NCBI GenBank assembly: GCA_029245125.1
Contig: JAQWPZ010000152.1
Span: 1 to 57,965 of the forward strand
Direction of reading: 5' to 3'
DNA: 57,965 bases
DNA from: Rubripirellula sp.
GTDB lineage: Bacteria; Planctomycetota; Planctomycetia; Pirellulales; Pirellulaceae
Shown here: positions 10,401 through 18,210 of the stretch, one piece after another
How the letters are laid out: every line of letters begins with the position of its first letter
Position numbering within the stretch: position 1 is the stretch's first letter
Program-made: the position numbers and the translations under genes
Notes under the pieces: model-generated
Databases searched by the model: none
What the model saw: the letters and a program-made list of their open reading frames with translations, nothing else
Told to the model about the DNA's origin: nothing

Positions 10401-10934
10401 CTGCCGATTCCGAAGGAGCTGCCGGGGTTTGCTCTACAACAAATCGATCGCGGTCAGGTACCGGCCCGCAAATACATCCACACGTTCACCACCGGATCGT
10501 CTCCCAATCTGCTTTACATGCAATTTGGCATTCGCGATGAGCGTTACAAATTGGTCTACAACCCGGACCGTGCACTCAATCGGTTGGCAGTCTCGCGTTA
10601 CAAAAACAGTCAGCTGCCGAGCGAGCAGCAACAACAACGCTTCTTGTATCCGCCGGAGTACGAGTTGTTTGATCTGCAACAGGATCCTGATGAATGGAAC
10701 AATCTTGACGGTGATCCGCAGTACGTGGCGACGAAGCAGCGGTTGCTGACGGCGATGCGACATTTTCAAAACCAGATCGACGATCCATTTGTCGATCCCA
10801 AGAATTTGTGGGCCTTTATCGCTGAGCAAAAAGAGTATCAGCAGAAACCGTACAAAATATCGGGGTTCCGCTGGCCCCATTTGGAGCTGTTTGGCAAATC
10901 ATTGGAACCAGATCGCGAGTCGCTTCAGCCGTGA
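4446..10934 (+). CDS. Exported four-module polyenzyme: sulfatase, sialidase, sialate O-acetylesterase, sulfatase
   Basis: One uninterrupted 2162-aa frame. A signal peptide (MRLIADLLMIVVFAVGVV...SSAA) supports ATG 4446 or 4458 over the GTG at 4428. Module 1 (~35-500) is iduronate-2-sulfatase-like, with Cys84 in CNPSR. Residues ~510-660 look like a beta-sandwich binding module. Then comes a BNR-associated N-domain (~665-800) and a sialidase (~810-1165) with Arg835 in YRIPGL and four Asp boxes near 870, 946, 1008 and 1116 (for example STDGGKTW). Module 3 (~1195-1690) is a sialate O-acetylesterase: RLFGDHMVLQ, Ser1281 in AGQSNM, and WYQGESN. Its usual DIHP block reads NVHP. Module 4 (~1705-2162) is heparan N-sulfatase-like, with Cys1747 in CSPSR. 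Inferred role: stepwise removal of O-acetyl, sialyl and sulfate groups from one glycan outside the cytoplasm. The Cys residues need formylglycine maturation; no FGE gene is in the window. Confidence 0.92.
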   Translation: MVDKMRLIADLLMIVVFAVGVVETSSAAQSPPNLDRPNVLFIAIDDLRPELGCYGAAHIHSPNIDALAAAGRRFDRAYCQQAVCNPSRTSVMTGMRPDSTGVLGNHSHFREEHRDLVTLPQHFKQHGYHATAIGKIYHGVFPDGASKTKWDTMGDPESWSEPAIRFGPRYYYTEEGITAAQSAFQRMYQPTNAATDEWTQKLVFGLATESPDVADEMLYDGKVATAAVDALQRFKTSDQPFFLSVGFIKPHSPQIAPQKYFDLYQSVDLPVSPELPDDAPPFAGHSSGELRRYTDQPNRGSIPESNQRRVRQAYYACVSFIDAQVGRVLDELRETGLGENTIVVLWGDHGYHLGEHRLWGKTTNFELDTRVPLIVKVPAMAEPGKSSSSLVELVDLYPTLAELAGLPIAKPLDAKSLDGSSFVSILKDPTQSIKSAAFSQYPRGGGLMGYSMRTSTHRLTQWLDQSSNEIRATELYDYGGGWIEKENIAAKAPRLVEQLTAQLATDLAVEIVEPIKATAVGFERAEAGAFDELRTEFGVWKPQAGRTIVDDKHAKTGKHCLQLTGGDQTSVILELVNPLDTPCELSFWAERWTSRNPFMFRVETFNGDDWTEIYNGDAAVRVGRAFLNHVTIPLRDKSVQRFRFTVKSPANTGVLIDDLRLAPLQPQKIVSVEAVPFSLPALVGTDASPLLKVKVTTTGQLDPISVNQFAVAFADAAKSIDVESIYLYSADASGRPRELPMPAVLANQAGNVDSRWGDVMTYSLASPVQLSEGENLIWVAGRLLQQARVGGSVDAQLNRVIFSNGQHVDVDGVRSTQRIGVAVRQGGDDGVHTYRIPGLATTNRGTLIGVYDVRHRSGGDLPGDIDVGMSRSTDGGKTWQPMQTIMDQGDDPNWRYDGIGDPAVLVDRNTGTIWVAATWSHGNRSWVGSGPGMQPEETGQLMLVRSDDDGLTWSDPINITEQIKKPEWCFILQGPGKGITMRDGTLVFAAQYQDPPNQKRLPHSTIIYSKDHGKTWQVGTGAFDDTTESQVVEVQPGVLMLNCRYNRKSARVVMTTRDLGQTWQRHPTSERSLIEPRSCMASLIDVNCELGEQADGWLLFSNPDSTQGRRRIMIKASPDRGSTWPSEHRLLLDEGSSAGYSCMTMIDKDTVGILFEGSQSQMTFMRVRLNDILGDEKDDRTKVPEPVSQLRMPRLFGDHMVLQADAALPVWGQAKAGAKVSVTMGTETVSTTADPAGKWSLRMRPRSANAKPQAMRVQSEGQQIHIQDIVIGEVWVCAGQSNMAWMLRQSSHAKEALLAADQPELRLLDWSRAARGGPLVFTPEQLERLTPQTFGGGGWQRASADSAPQFSAVAWYFGRFLQQQLRVPVGLICPAVGGTPTEAWISREALADDPKLRGLVAGNWLDNSELSDFCRMRGEQNLLAAMQAGDSIPGDSLGPNHAFKPGFMWSAGIEPIIPFAIRGAIWYQGESNAETADRARQHAQLFPLLIESWRTAWKQGDFPFLFVQLPGMNRPAWPLFRETQRRALDQFGRVGMAITIDTGVSGNVHPPLKKPVGERLARLALANTYRPKSIEGSPVTTASGPLIRGTRQTDNGITVTFQQQGDGLRSVDGKPLRHFEICGADGIFYSATAKVVGHSEVLVTSPLVRNPVDVRYAWLPFPSPAVNLGDSMGMPASPFTSEKEPGARRLQRTRSTKAQPNILFIVSEDNSDHLGCYGEQRVHTPHLDGLATAGVRYTRAYVPYSVCSPSRAAFLTGFYTRQTGHIGLATHRFAMHRDFKTMPAYFQEAGYFTGFIGKTHINPANLVEDYVDHRAIRDANFGKTTSIETVAREARSVMQQAADSDQPFLLIVNYADAHRRFVRKSKHGFPSVLVEQEVSPYSWIGSDSLHLREELRDYLNCINRLDEGIGMILDDVDELQIRDNTLIVYISDHGADFPRGKGSIYENGTRIPMIVSYPKNFPQGKVESAMVSTTDILPTMMLAAGLPIPKELPGFALQQIDRGQVPARKYIHTFTTGSSPNLLYMQFGIRDERYKLVYNPDRALNRLAVSRYKNSQLPSEQQQQRFLYPPEYELFDLQQDPDEWNNLDGDPQYVATKQRLLTAMRHFQNQIDDPFVDPKNLWAFIAEQKEYQQKPYKISGFRWPHLELFGKSLEPDRESLQP

Positions 10935-10973
10935 GTTGCTGAAGGGGTGAGTTGCTGCACGCAGTCGGTAGGA

Positions 10974-11010
10974 TGCGTCAGTGTGACGCACTGAGCAAGC
11001 TTGCTCTTTT
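10974..11010 (+). terminator. Two adjacent inverted repeats, weak terminator candidate
   Basis: TGCGTCA-GTG-TGACGCA (10974-10990) is followed two bases later by the perfect 14-bp palindrome GAGCAAGCTTGCTC (10993-11006) and then TTTT. Folded as GAGCA-AGCT-TGCTC plus four T, the second could end transcripts of the polyenzyme gene. Either palindrome could instead be an operator for the gene at 11077. A 16-bp direct repeat (GTGAGTTGCTG...) at 10931-10962 precedes them. Confidence 0.4.
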
Positions 11011-11076
11011 GCGGTTGCTGCCGTTTCGGACTCGGAGGTCGCACCCCGCTTGCCAACAGCCGGTTATCATGGAGTG

Positions 11077-14000
11077 ATGATCAAACATCAAATCAGGGAT
11101 CTCGCATCCTGCTGCGTTTCGCTTTGTTTCTGCTTGGTGATGCTGCCCAGTGCGATGGCAGCTGAACCGATGTTGTTTAACCGCGACATACGCCCCATTT
11201 TGTCGGAGAAGTGTTTCTTTTGTCACGGTCCTGATGCGAATCATCGTGAAGCCGACTTGAGGCTTGATCTCGAGGCGGAAGCAAAAACGGATGCGATCGT
11301 TTCCGGTCACGCAGACCAAAGCGAACTCATCTCGCGAATTTTGAGTGACGATTCTGATGCCGTAATGCCACCTCCTGAGTCCGGCAAGTCGCTGACCGCT
11401 GACGAGATCAATGTCCTGCGGCGTTGGGTTGATGAGGGAGCGGCATATGAGGCCCATTGGTCGTTTGCGGCACCCGAGCGACCTGAGTTACCCGAGGTCG
11501 GAGATGATCGTTGGGGGCGAAACCCGATTGATCGATTTGTGCTTGCCCGCTTACGGGCCAAACAAATGCATCCGTCTGCTGAAGCAGATCGGCACGTGTT
11601 GATTCGTCGGCTTTCGTTGGACTTGACCGGTTTGCCGCCGACGGTCGACGACGTGCAGGCCTTTGTTCGAGACACCTCCGAGAATGCTTACGAGAAAGCC
11701 GTCGATCGCTTGTTGCGTTCAGATCGCTTTGGCGAGCACTTGGCTCGCTACTGGTTGGATGCCGCACGATTCGCTGACACCAACGGATACCAGTACGATC
11801 TCGAACGTGAACAATGGGTTTGGCGAGACTGGGTGATCAACGCCTTCAACACCAACATGCCGTTTGACCAATTTACAATTGAGCAAATTGCTGGCGATTT
11901 ACTCCCCAATGCCACCGACCAACAAATTCTAGCGACCGGATTTCATCGCAATCATCCAATCACGATTGAAGGGGGGGTGATCGACGAGGAATATCGCACG
12001 GAATACGTCGTCGATCGCGTGGTGACCACTTCGACGGTTTGGCTTGGATTAACCATGACTTGCGGTCGCTGCCATGATCACAAATACGATCCAATCTCGC
12101 AGCGAGATTTTTACCGCTTCTTTGCGTTCTTCAATAACGCACCGGAAAAGGGGCTGAACGGGTTCGATCCAAAGATCAAAGTGCCGTCTCCTTTGCTGCA
12201 AAACCAGATTGAATCTTGGGATCAGCAGGTTGCAGCAGCACGTGTTGATTACGAACGGATCATTGGCGAATCGGGGCTGCCGGTACAGCAATGGGAAGAT
12301 CAGCTTACCGGCATAAACCAGAATGTATGGAACGTGGTTGTTCCCCAGCAAATGGTTTCAGCGGGCGGAGCCGTCTTGACCGTTCAAGACGATCAGAGCG
12401 TGTTGGCAAGCGGCCCGAATCCGGTCAACGAGACCTATGAGATCACCCTCCAGACTGACGCCGAAAATGTTTCTGCGATCAAGCTCGAAGCACTCGTCGA
12501 TCCGTCAACTGTCAACGGGGGCACAGGGCGGGGTAGCAATGGGAATTTCGTGCTCAGCGAGTTCGAAGTCGAGGTTGCTAAATCCGATGATCCGACACAG
12601 TTTCGCAAAGTCGAATTGGCGAATGCCGAAGCAGATTATTCACAGCAGAATTACAACATTAAATTGGCAATTGACGGCAAAGCTGATCGGACAGGATGGG
12701 CGGTCGATGGGAATTCGAAAGCCGAAAACCGAATGGCAGTCTTCACCTTTGCAAAGCCGATCACGAGCGAATCGGGTTTGACATTCAAAGTGCGGATGCT
12801 GCAGCGGTTTGGTGGGTCGCACCAGATCGCACGGTTTCGTCTCTCGCTTCACGAGTCGGACTCACTACCCCTGTCGATGTCGGTCGCTGCGATTTTGGCT
12901 CGTCCAAAAGCGAAGCGGTCGTCCGCAGACATTGAACAGTTGCAGGATGGATTGTTGCAGCGGTTTGGACCGGAGGATGCCAAAGTTGCCTTTGCCGAAC
13001 TACGCGACCTCGAACGTCAGCGATCAAAAGCTTTGGCCGCAGTTCCGGCGACGATGGTGATGCGTGAGATGGCATCACCCAGAAAGACGCATGTTCTGTT
13101 CCGTGGCGAATACGATAAACCGGGCGAGGAAGTACAGCCGGGGACACCGCAGACACTGCCGCCGATCCCTGAGGGTGTTGCGGGAAACCGTTTGGGGCTG
13201 GCAAAGTGGTTGGTCATGCCCGATCAGCCGTTGACTGCTCGCGTCACGGTCAATCGCTTTTGGCAACAATTATTTGGTACCGGAATCGTGAAGACGGTCG
13301 AAGATTTTGGCTCGCAGGGCGAGTGGCCTAGCCATCCACAATTGCTTGATTGGTTAGCGGTCGATTTTGTCGAATCGGGATGGGACGTCAAACGTATGTT
13401 GAAACAGATCGTGATGTCATCCACTTACCGACAGTCATCAAAATTGACCGCCGAGAAGTTGGAGGCCGACCCCGAGAACCGTTTGCTGGCTCGGGGACCC
13501 CGTTTGCGGCTTGATGCCGAAGTGATTCGGGATAGCGCTTTGTTTGCGGGTGGTTTGCTGAATCAGCAGGTAGGTGGACCGAGTGTGTTTCCGTATCACC
13601 CAGCCGGTCTATGGCAAGAGATTAACAATCGGCCTGGATATTCACGGACCTACCAACAGGATACTGGGGATAAATTGTTTCGCAGAAGCCTTTACACTTT
13701 TTGGAAACGGACCGTTCCACCCCCTTCGATGTCAGCTTTTGATGCACCCGGCCGAGAGTACTGTCAGGTGCGACGCTCTCGAACCAACACGCCGCTGCAA
13801 GCCTTGGTGATGCTGCACGACCCACAGTTTGTTGAAGCTGCTCGCCATGTGGCGGAGCGAATCTTGCGAGCAGGTGGCGACACCCAACAGCAACGCATCG
13901 AATACGGTTTTCTACTTTGCCATGCTCGCCAACCAAGTAAGCTTGAATTTGCTGTTTTGAAAGATGTCGTGGAGAGCCGATTAACGCAGTACACCAATGA

Positions 14001-14136
14001 TCATGATGCGGCCAACAATTTGTTGTCGGTTGGCGATTCGCCGATCGACGAATCCTATGAGGTGCCTGAGTTGGCGGCGTGGACGATGGCCAGTCGTGTG
14101 CTATTGAATCTGAGTGAGTTTGTAACCAAACCGTAA
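11077..14136 (+). CDS. PSD1 family protein: planctomycete cytochrome c (PSCyt1) + DUF1549 + DUF1553
   Basis: A 1019-aa exported protein typical of planctomycetes. I chose ATG 11077, with GGAG just upstream, over the TTG at 11050 because it starts directly on the signal peptide (cleavage near SAMAAEP). A haem-binding CFFCH at 46-50 marks the PSCyt1 domain, followed by the MPPPESG motif with a likely axial Met. DUF1549 (PSCyt2) spans about 130-355, with [15 protein letters not shown] and [11 protein letters not shown], which is a second CxxCH. An inserted discoidin-like beta domain spans about 430-600, then DUF1553 about 690-1000, with [13 protein letters not shown] and [18 protein letters not shown]. 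The exact reaction is unknown; family members are thought to act in periplasmic polymer use. The next gene, 42 bp downstream, is its usual DUF1501 partner. Confidence 0.93.
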   Translation: MIKHQIRDLASCCVSLCFCLVMLPSAMAAEPMLFNRDIRPILSEKCFFCHGPDANHREADLRLDLEAEAKTDAIVSGHADQSELISRILSDDSDAVMPPPESGKSLTADEINVLRRWVDEGAAYEAHWSFAAPERPELPEVGDDRWGRNPIDRFVLARLRAKQMHPSAEADRHVLIRRLSLDLTGLPPTVDDVQAFVRDTSENAYEKAVDRLLRSDRFGEHLARYWLDAARFADTNGYQYDLEREQWVWRDWVINAFNTNMPFDQFTIEQIAGDLLPNATDQQILATGFHRNHPITIEGGVIDEEYRTEYVVDRVVTTSTVWLGLTMTCGRCHDHKYDPISQRDFYRFFAFFNNAPEKGLNGFDPKIKVPSPLLQNQIESWDQQVAAARVDYERIIGESGLPVQQWEDQLTGINQNVWNVVVPQQMVSAGGAVLTVQDDQSVLASGPNPVNETYEITLQTDAENVSAIKLEALVDPSTVNGGTGRGSNGNFVLSEFEVEVAKSDDPTQFRKVELANAEADYSQQNYNIKLAIDGKADRTGWAVDGNSKAENRMAVFTFAKPITSESGLTFKVRMLQRFGGSHQIARFRLSLHESDSLPLSMSVAAILARPKAKRSSADIEQLQDGLLQRFGPEDAKVAFAELRDLERQRSKALAAVPATMVMREMASPRKTHVLFRGEYDKPGEEVQPGTPQTLPPIPEGVAGNRLGLAKWLVMPDQPLTARVTVNRFWQQLFGTGIVKTVEDFGSQGEWPSHPQLLDWLAVDFVESGWDVKRMLKQIVMSSTYRQSSKLTAEKLEADPENRLLARGPRLRLDAEVIRDSALFAGGLLNQQVGGPSVFPYHPAGLWQEINNRPGYSRTYQQDTGDKLFRRSLYTFWKRTVPPPSMSAFDAPGREYCQVRRSRTNTPLQALVMLHDPQFVEAARHVAERILRAGGDTQQQRIEYGFLLCHARQPSKLEFAVLKDVVESRLTQYTNDHDAANNLLSVGDSPIDESYEVPELAAWTMASRVLLNLSEFVTKP

Positions 14137-14178
14137 CCGAATCTTTGATGGGGTGCTCCCCATTGCTTGGAAAAGATC

Positions 14179-15663
14179 ATGAATCCCGCTGATGAAGCTG
14201 GTTTGCAAGTGAACCGACGACATTTTTTCTCCCGTGGATCGGGTGGTGTCGGCGCGATCGCTTTGTCGTCGTTGATGAATCCTCAGCAGTTGCTTGCCGA
14301 AACATCTTTGGCGGCGGACAACGGGCCCGGCTATGCGCCCGGGCATCCCGGTAAGCCACATTTTCCGGCCAAAGCCAAGCGAGTGATCTATCTGTGTCAG
14401 TCCGGTGCGCCCTCGCAGATCGACACCTTCGATTACAAGCCATCGCTGGAAAAACTGAACGGCCAAGAGCTACCTGATTCGATTCGTGGTGGCCAACGGT
14501 TGACCGGCATGACTTCGCGACAAAGTTCGTTCCCTGCCGCCAAGTCCTTCTTGCCATTCCGCCAGCATGGAAAATCGGGCCAGTGGATTAGCGATCTGCT
14601 GCCCCATCATGGCGCGATTGCCGACGATATCTGCATTATCAAGTCGATGTATACCGAGGCGATCAATCACGACCCCGCGATCACCTTTTTTCAGACTGGT
14701 CACCAACAACCCGGACGGCCGAGTTTGGGAGCCTGGGCCAGTTACGGCTTGGGAAGTGAGAGCGCGAATCTGCCGTCCTTTGTGGTCTTGCTCGATAAAA
14801 ATACCGACCCTCAAGCTCAGCCGTTGTATGCACGACTTTGGGGGAGCGCGTTCTTGCCCTCGAATCACCAAGGGGTGAAGTTGCGATCTTCAGGTGATCC
14901 CGTTCTGTACTTGAACGATCCGACCGGCGCGGATCGTAATGATCGTCGCCGGTTGCTTGATCAGATCACAAAGTTAAACGAATTACGAAAAGCAGATGTG
15001 GGGGATCCTGAAATTGATACCCGCGTGGCGGCTTACGAGATGGCTTATCGGATGCAGATGTCCGTTCCCGATTTGACAGATGTCAGCGACGAGACAGAAG
15101 AGACGATGGAGCTTTACGGACCGGATGCGGCGGTGCCCGGAACCCATGCCGCGAATTGTTTGTTGGCCAGAAGGTTGGCCGAACGTGGTGTCCGTTTCAT
15201 CCAAATCTATCACCGCGGTTGGGACCACCATGGTGGACTGCCGACGCGTCATCCCAAGATCGCCAAAGAAGTGGATCAAGGGTCGGCCGCGCTCGTGATG
15301 GATCTGAAACGGCGTGGCTTACTCGAGGACACGCTCATTATCTGGGGCGGTGAATTTGGCCGCACGGTCTATCGACAAGGCGGCAACGAAAACAACTATG
15401 GACGCGATCATCACCCACGTTGCTTTTCAATCTGGCTTTCCGGCGGTGGAGTCAAGGGAGGTGTCAGCTATGGTGAGACCGACGAGTGGTCTTACAACAT
15501 TCTGGATCGTGATCGCTATGGAGTTCATGTTCACGATCTGAATGCCACGATCCTGCATTTGCTGGGATTCGATCACCGCAAATTGTCCTACCGCTTCCAG
15601 GGTCTCGATTTTCGGCTCACCGGTGTCGAGGACCACAAACCAGTCGCCGATATCTTGACCTAA
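14179..15663 (+). CDS. DUF1501 protein, Tat-exported
   Basis: A 494-aa member of DUF1501, a family in the alkaline-phosphatase/sulfatase fold. A twin-arginine motif (NRRHFFSRG at 12-20) opens the protein, so it is exported folded, perhaps with metal already bound. The family hallmarks GAPSQIDTFDYKP, GWDHH and WGGEFGR are visible. I chose ATG 14179 over TTG 14167 because it keeps the twin arginine near the N-terminus. It lies 42 bp after the PSD1 gene and is almost certainly co-transcribed with it. Its catalytic activity is not established. The preceding polyenzyme on the same strand suggests a shared role in breakdown of sulfated glycans, which is inference. Confidence 0.93.
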   Translation: MNPADEAGLQVNRRHFFSRGSGGVGAIALSSLMNPQQLLAETSLAADNGPGYAPGHPGKPHFPAKAKRVIYLCQSGAPSQIDTFDYKPSLEKLNGQELPDSIRGGQRLTGMTSRQSSFPAAKSFLPFRQHGKSGQWISDLLPHHGAIADDICIIKSMYTEAINHDPAITFFQTGHQQPGRPSLGAWASYGLGSESANLPSFVVLLDKNTDPQAQPLYARLWGSAFLPSNHQGVKLRSSGDPVLYLNDPTGADRNDRRRLLDQITKLNELRKADVGDPEIDTRVAAYEMAYRMQMSVPDLTDVSDETEETMELYGPDAAVPGTHAANCLLARRLAERGVRFIQIYHRGWDHHGGLPTRHPKIAKEVDQGSAALVMDLKRRGLLEDTLIIWGGEFGRTVYRQGGNENNYGRDHHPRCFSIWLSGGGVKGGVSYGETDEWSYNILDRDRYGVHVHDLNATILHLLGFDHRKLSYRFQGLDFRLTGVEDHKPVADILT

Positions 15664-16115
15664 CGCAGTGTCGTGACCTGTATCGTGATCGCAAGATTGA
15701 AACCGCGTTGTGGTCGAATGCGATGTTGTGGTCCGACGCGATGTTGTGTCCAGAAGCCGCGTTGTCGGTTGATGAGTTGGGTTCCGCTCGCAGGGCAATC
15801 TTGATGGGATTCCCGTTTGCAATTCAACGCATCCAACTACCCGGTGCCAACGAGTCAGCCGGTGCCAACGAGTCAGGGTTGGGGCGGGGCGATTTGAAAA
15901 AGCGCCCGATTCGAAGAGAATCTCCGAGTGACTTTCGCAGCAAGCGGCATTGGCTTTTTTGTCAACAACGAATGCTCGGCGGCGGTGCTGTGGCAACCCG
16001 TTCAGGGTTGCATTTTCTTCTTTCAGCTAGCCGCATCGGCCGGTGGCAAACACTCCGCGTGGGAATGTTTGCCATTGGAGTCCCGTGACTCTCGGTGTGC
16101 GAACGGTGTTGGCGT

Positions 16116-16157
16116 TCAAACGGTCGGTGTCAAACGGTCGGTGTCATACGGTTCGTA
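16116..16157. repeat. Tandem repeat, 3 x 14 bp
   Basis: Two identical units TCAAACGGTCGGTG and a diverged third, immediately before the hairpin at 16165. It is non-coding. Confidence 0.75.
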
Positions 16158-16164
16158 TCACACA

Positions 16165-16203
16165 GTCCGTGCAAACCAGTGAATTCTCCCAGTTTGCACG
16201 GAT
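16165..16203. terminator. Hairpin between convergent genes, candidate bidirectional terminator
   Basis: The arm GTCCGTGCAAAC (16165-16176) pairs with GTTTGCACGGAT (16192-16203) over 12 bp with one G-T pair, around a 15-base loop. It lies about 50 bp beyond the stop of the minus-strand gene 16256-17788. There is no U-tract on either side, so intrinsic termination is not certain. Confidence 0.45.
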
Positions 16204-16255
16204 CGCAAAGGAGCCAGCGGTTCGAAGCCAGTTTTAAGAAACTAACTCCCTTTGA

Positions 16256-17788
16256 CTAAAAGTCAGTGCTGTACTTCTGGACCATGCTTCGACGTACGGC
16301 AGCAGTCGTCGTGTCGATACCTTGCCAGATCTGTTGCACCGAGGCAGCACCGGCGGTTCGTTCTTGACCGCGGATGATTGCGTCCGTTCGTCCTTTTTCT
16401 GCCAACGAAGCTCGTCCGGGGCCGACACCCATGGTGACACCCTGTGGTCCATAGGAAGGACCGTAGCCTGAGTTGGCTCGGTATCCGCCCATGGTCGAGT
16501 AGTATCCGCCGGAGCTTGAATTGTTGCTGGCGGTACGAAGGCTCGATCGCATCCCCACACCCTTCATCGCTGCTTCAGCATCGCGGAACGAGGAAGCGAC
16601 GTAGACGCCGTAGTCGAGCATTTCCTGATCGACATTCAAGATTGGCAGTCGGTCGATTTTGCGGGCGTACTTGTCGTACCACATGGCTGCTTGGCCAAAG
16701 GTTTTGACGTGATCGCGTTTTGGCTTTTCCCGCAGGTCGTCAACGAGTGAGCTAACTGAGTTCCAGTACTGTTGAGTGGCAAGTAACTTTGCGGTGCCCT
16801 CGGGATCTGTACCTGGTGAAGAGGCGTCGAACATGGAATCGTGCAGCGCTGGTGGCAGTTCCAAAACGCTCATCACTCGTCGGATACCATTGGTCGAAAA
16901 CGTTCCTCGCAAAAGGAAAGTGTTACCTTCGATTGAGGGCGTCCAGTTGCGGAAATCATCAATCATCGCACCCTGGCGTTGCAGGACGGTGATCATCAAC
17001 TCTTTCCCAATGCTCGTGAGCATCTCAGGTGACTCATTGAAGTCAACTCGGATCGCTCCGACTGCTTCGTCACCCATGGTGACACCAAGTGTAACACCCC
17101 GAGTACCGCTCAACAGTTTGACTAGTTGTTCGATTGGCAGACCCGCGGCTTTCAAAACGGGGTTTTCCTCAATCCGTTCTCTGATCTTCGCGGGTGAAAC
17201 GACACCTTCGACATCCATCGCCATGATGATGGGACTGCCAACTTTGGTGGCATAGGTGAAGGCTTGCTCCAAGTAAGGTGAAAGTTGATCACCGGAGTTA
17301 ACGTTCGTTGACCGAAGCCAGCGACTCACATCCTGTCGGTTGGCAGGTGTGTAAGCGCCGAGCATTTCGGGGGACATCTGCAAGACGAACAAGTCATTGG
17401 GGAGACGGGCGGCCGAACGACCTTCAATCGTATCCATCGTACCGCCGAATCGCTGTGCGACCGTAGTGACGCTTCGCTCTTTATTCAATCGAAGAAGCGC
17501 TAGCTCCCAGATCGATTCGCCGAATTCATGATCGCTGCGGCCTGCGATGGCAACTTCCGTCGCATCGGGTGGCAAAGCCGAGATGCCATTCTCGTAGGCG
17601 GTCTTTCGCCGCGCCTCCCAGTGCTCACGATTCGCGACCTGTGAGCCGAACATCTTTTCAGCGTTTATCAATACCAATGTGTTCGCGTCAGCTGGAATTC
17701 TTGCTCGCATCCCTCTGAACTGCGCTTGGGCAAGCGTTGGGAGCAAACAACAGGCCAGCAATGGAACAGCAGCGACCAAGCGATTCAT
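16256..17788 (-). CDS. Secreted hypothetical protein with Gly/Tyr-rich tail
   Basis: A 510-aa protein that I do not recognise. ATG 17788 begins a clear signal peptide (MNRLVAAVPLLACCLLPTLAQA) with GAG-type pairing sequence upstream; the frame extends to 17878 but without a signal, so I take the shorter form. The body is mixed alpha/beta with regularly spaced hydrophobic strands such as NTLVLINAEKMF and GVTLGVTMGDEAVGAIRVDF. Residues ~430-480 are a low-complexity region rich in Gly, Ser and Tyr (GGYYSTMGGYRANSGYG). It is probably an exported, non-enzymatic planctomycete protein. It is on the same strand as the giant gene at 18211-25296 but 422 bp away, so probably has its own promoter. Confidence 0.8.
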   Translation of the reverse strand: MNRLVAAVPLLACCLLPTLAQAQFRGMRARIPADANTLVLINAEKMFGSQVANREHWEARRKTAYENGISALPPDATEVAIAGRSDHEFGESIWELALLRLNKERSVTTVAQRFGGTMDTIEGRSAARLPNDLFVLQMSPEMLGAYTPANRQDVSRWLRSTNVNSGDQLSPYLEQAFTYATKVGSPIIMAMDVEGVVSPAKIRERIEENPVLKAAGLPIEQLVKLLSGTRGVTLGVTMGDEAVGAIRVDFNESPEMLTSIGKELMITVLQRQGAMIDDFRNWTPSIEGNTFLLRGTFSTNGIRRVMSVLELPPALHDSMFDASSPGTDPEGTAKLLATQQYWNSVSSLVDDLREKPKRDHVKTFGQAAMWYDKYARKIDRLPILNVDQEMLDYGVYVASSFRDAEAAMKGVGMRSSLRTASNNSSSGGYYSTMGGYRANSGYGPSYGPQGVTMGVGPGRASLAEKGRTDAIIRGQERTAGAASVQQIWQGIDTTTAAVRRSMVQKYSTDF

Positions 17789-18210
17789 CTCGACTCTCAA
17801 TAATCTGTGTAAGTTGACGGACTGTCGCATTGTAACCGACGCCCGGATGAAAACGATGATACAAGCAGAGCGGGACAAATCGAGACCTGAATCGCCGACT
17901 CAGCTCGATTCTGTTCAAATGTTCACCCTTCAGGCTCCGGTTTGGCTCTGGCTCGGCTACTCCGCTTCGGTAATCGGCGTTGATAAGCGGATTGGAGTCA
18001 CCAGCAACGCCCGGTTCGCCCAACATCGTTGAGCGTCTTCCGTTGCAGCCGGTCGCAGACTGCTTTGAAAAAGACCTCAGAATTGACGGGAGGTCAGAAA
18101 TTGCAGCTCGCTGAGCTCTCTGAGCTCTCTAGGTCCTTCGACGCAAGTCGGTTTGTTAAGTTGACGTTTCCGCGTTTGGGCTGATTTGCGGTCCATTTTG
18201 GGGCGATTCG
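17789..18210. other. Intergenic region downstream of the giant membrane-protein gene
   Basis: No supported gene. It should hold the 3' end of the giant-gene transcript and the promoter of 16256-17788. Visible elements are a hairpin GACCTC...GAGGTC at 18073-18095 (6 bp, 11-base loop), about 115 bp past the giant gene stop, and a 9-bp direct repeat TGAGCTCTC at 18112-18129. Confidence 0.5.

Larger units (their letters stand above)
15664..16255. other. Convergent intergenic region, 592 bp, rich in short repeats
   Basis: No supported gene. It lies between two converging genes and contains an imperfect 18-bp repeat at about 15711-15746, a perfect 2 x 18-bp repeat at 15841-15876 (CCGGTGCCAACGAGTCAG), a 3 x 14-bp repeat at 16116-16157 (TCAAACGGTCGGTG) and a hairpin at 16165-16203. 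Confidence 0.65.
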
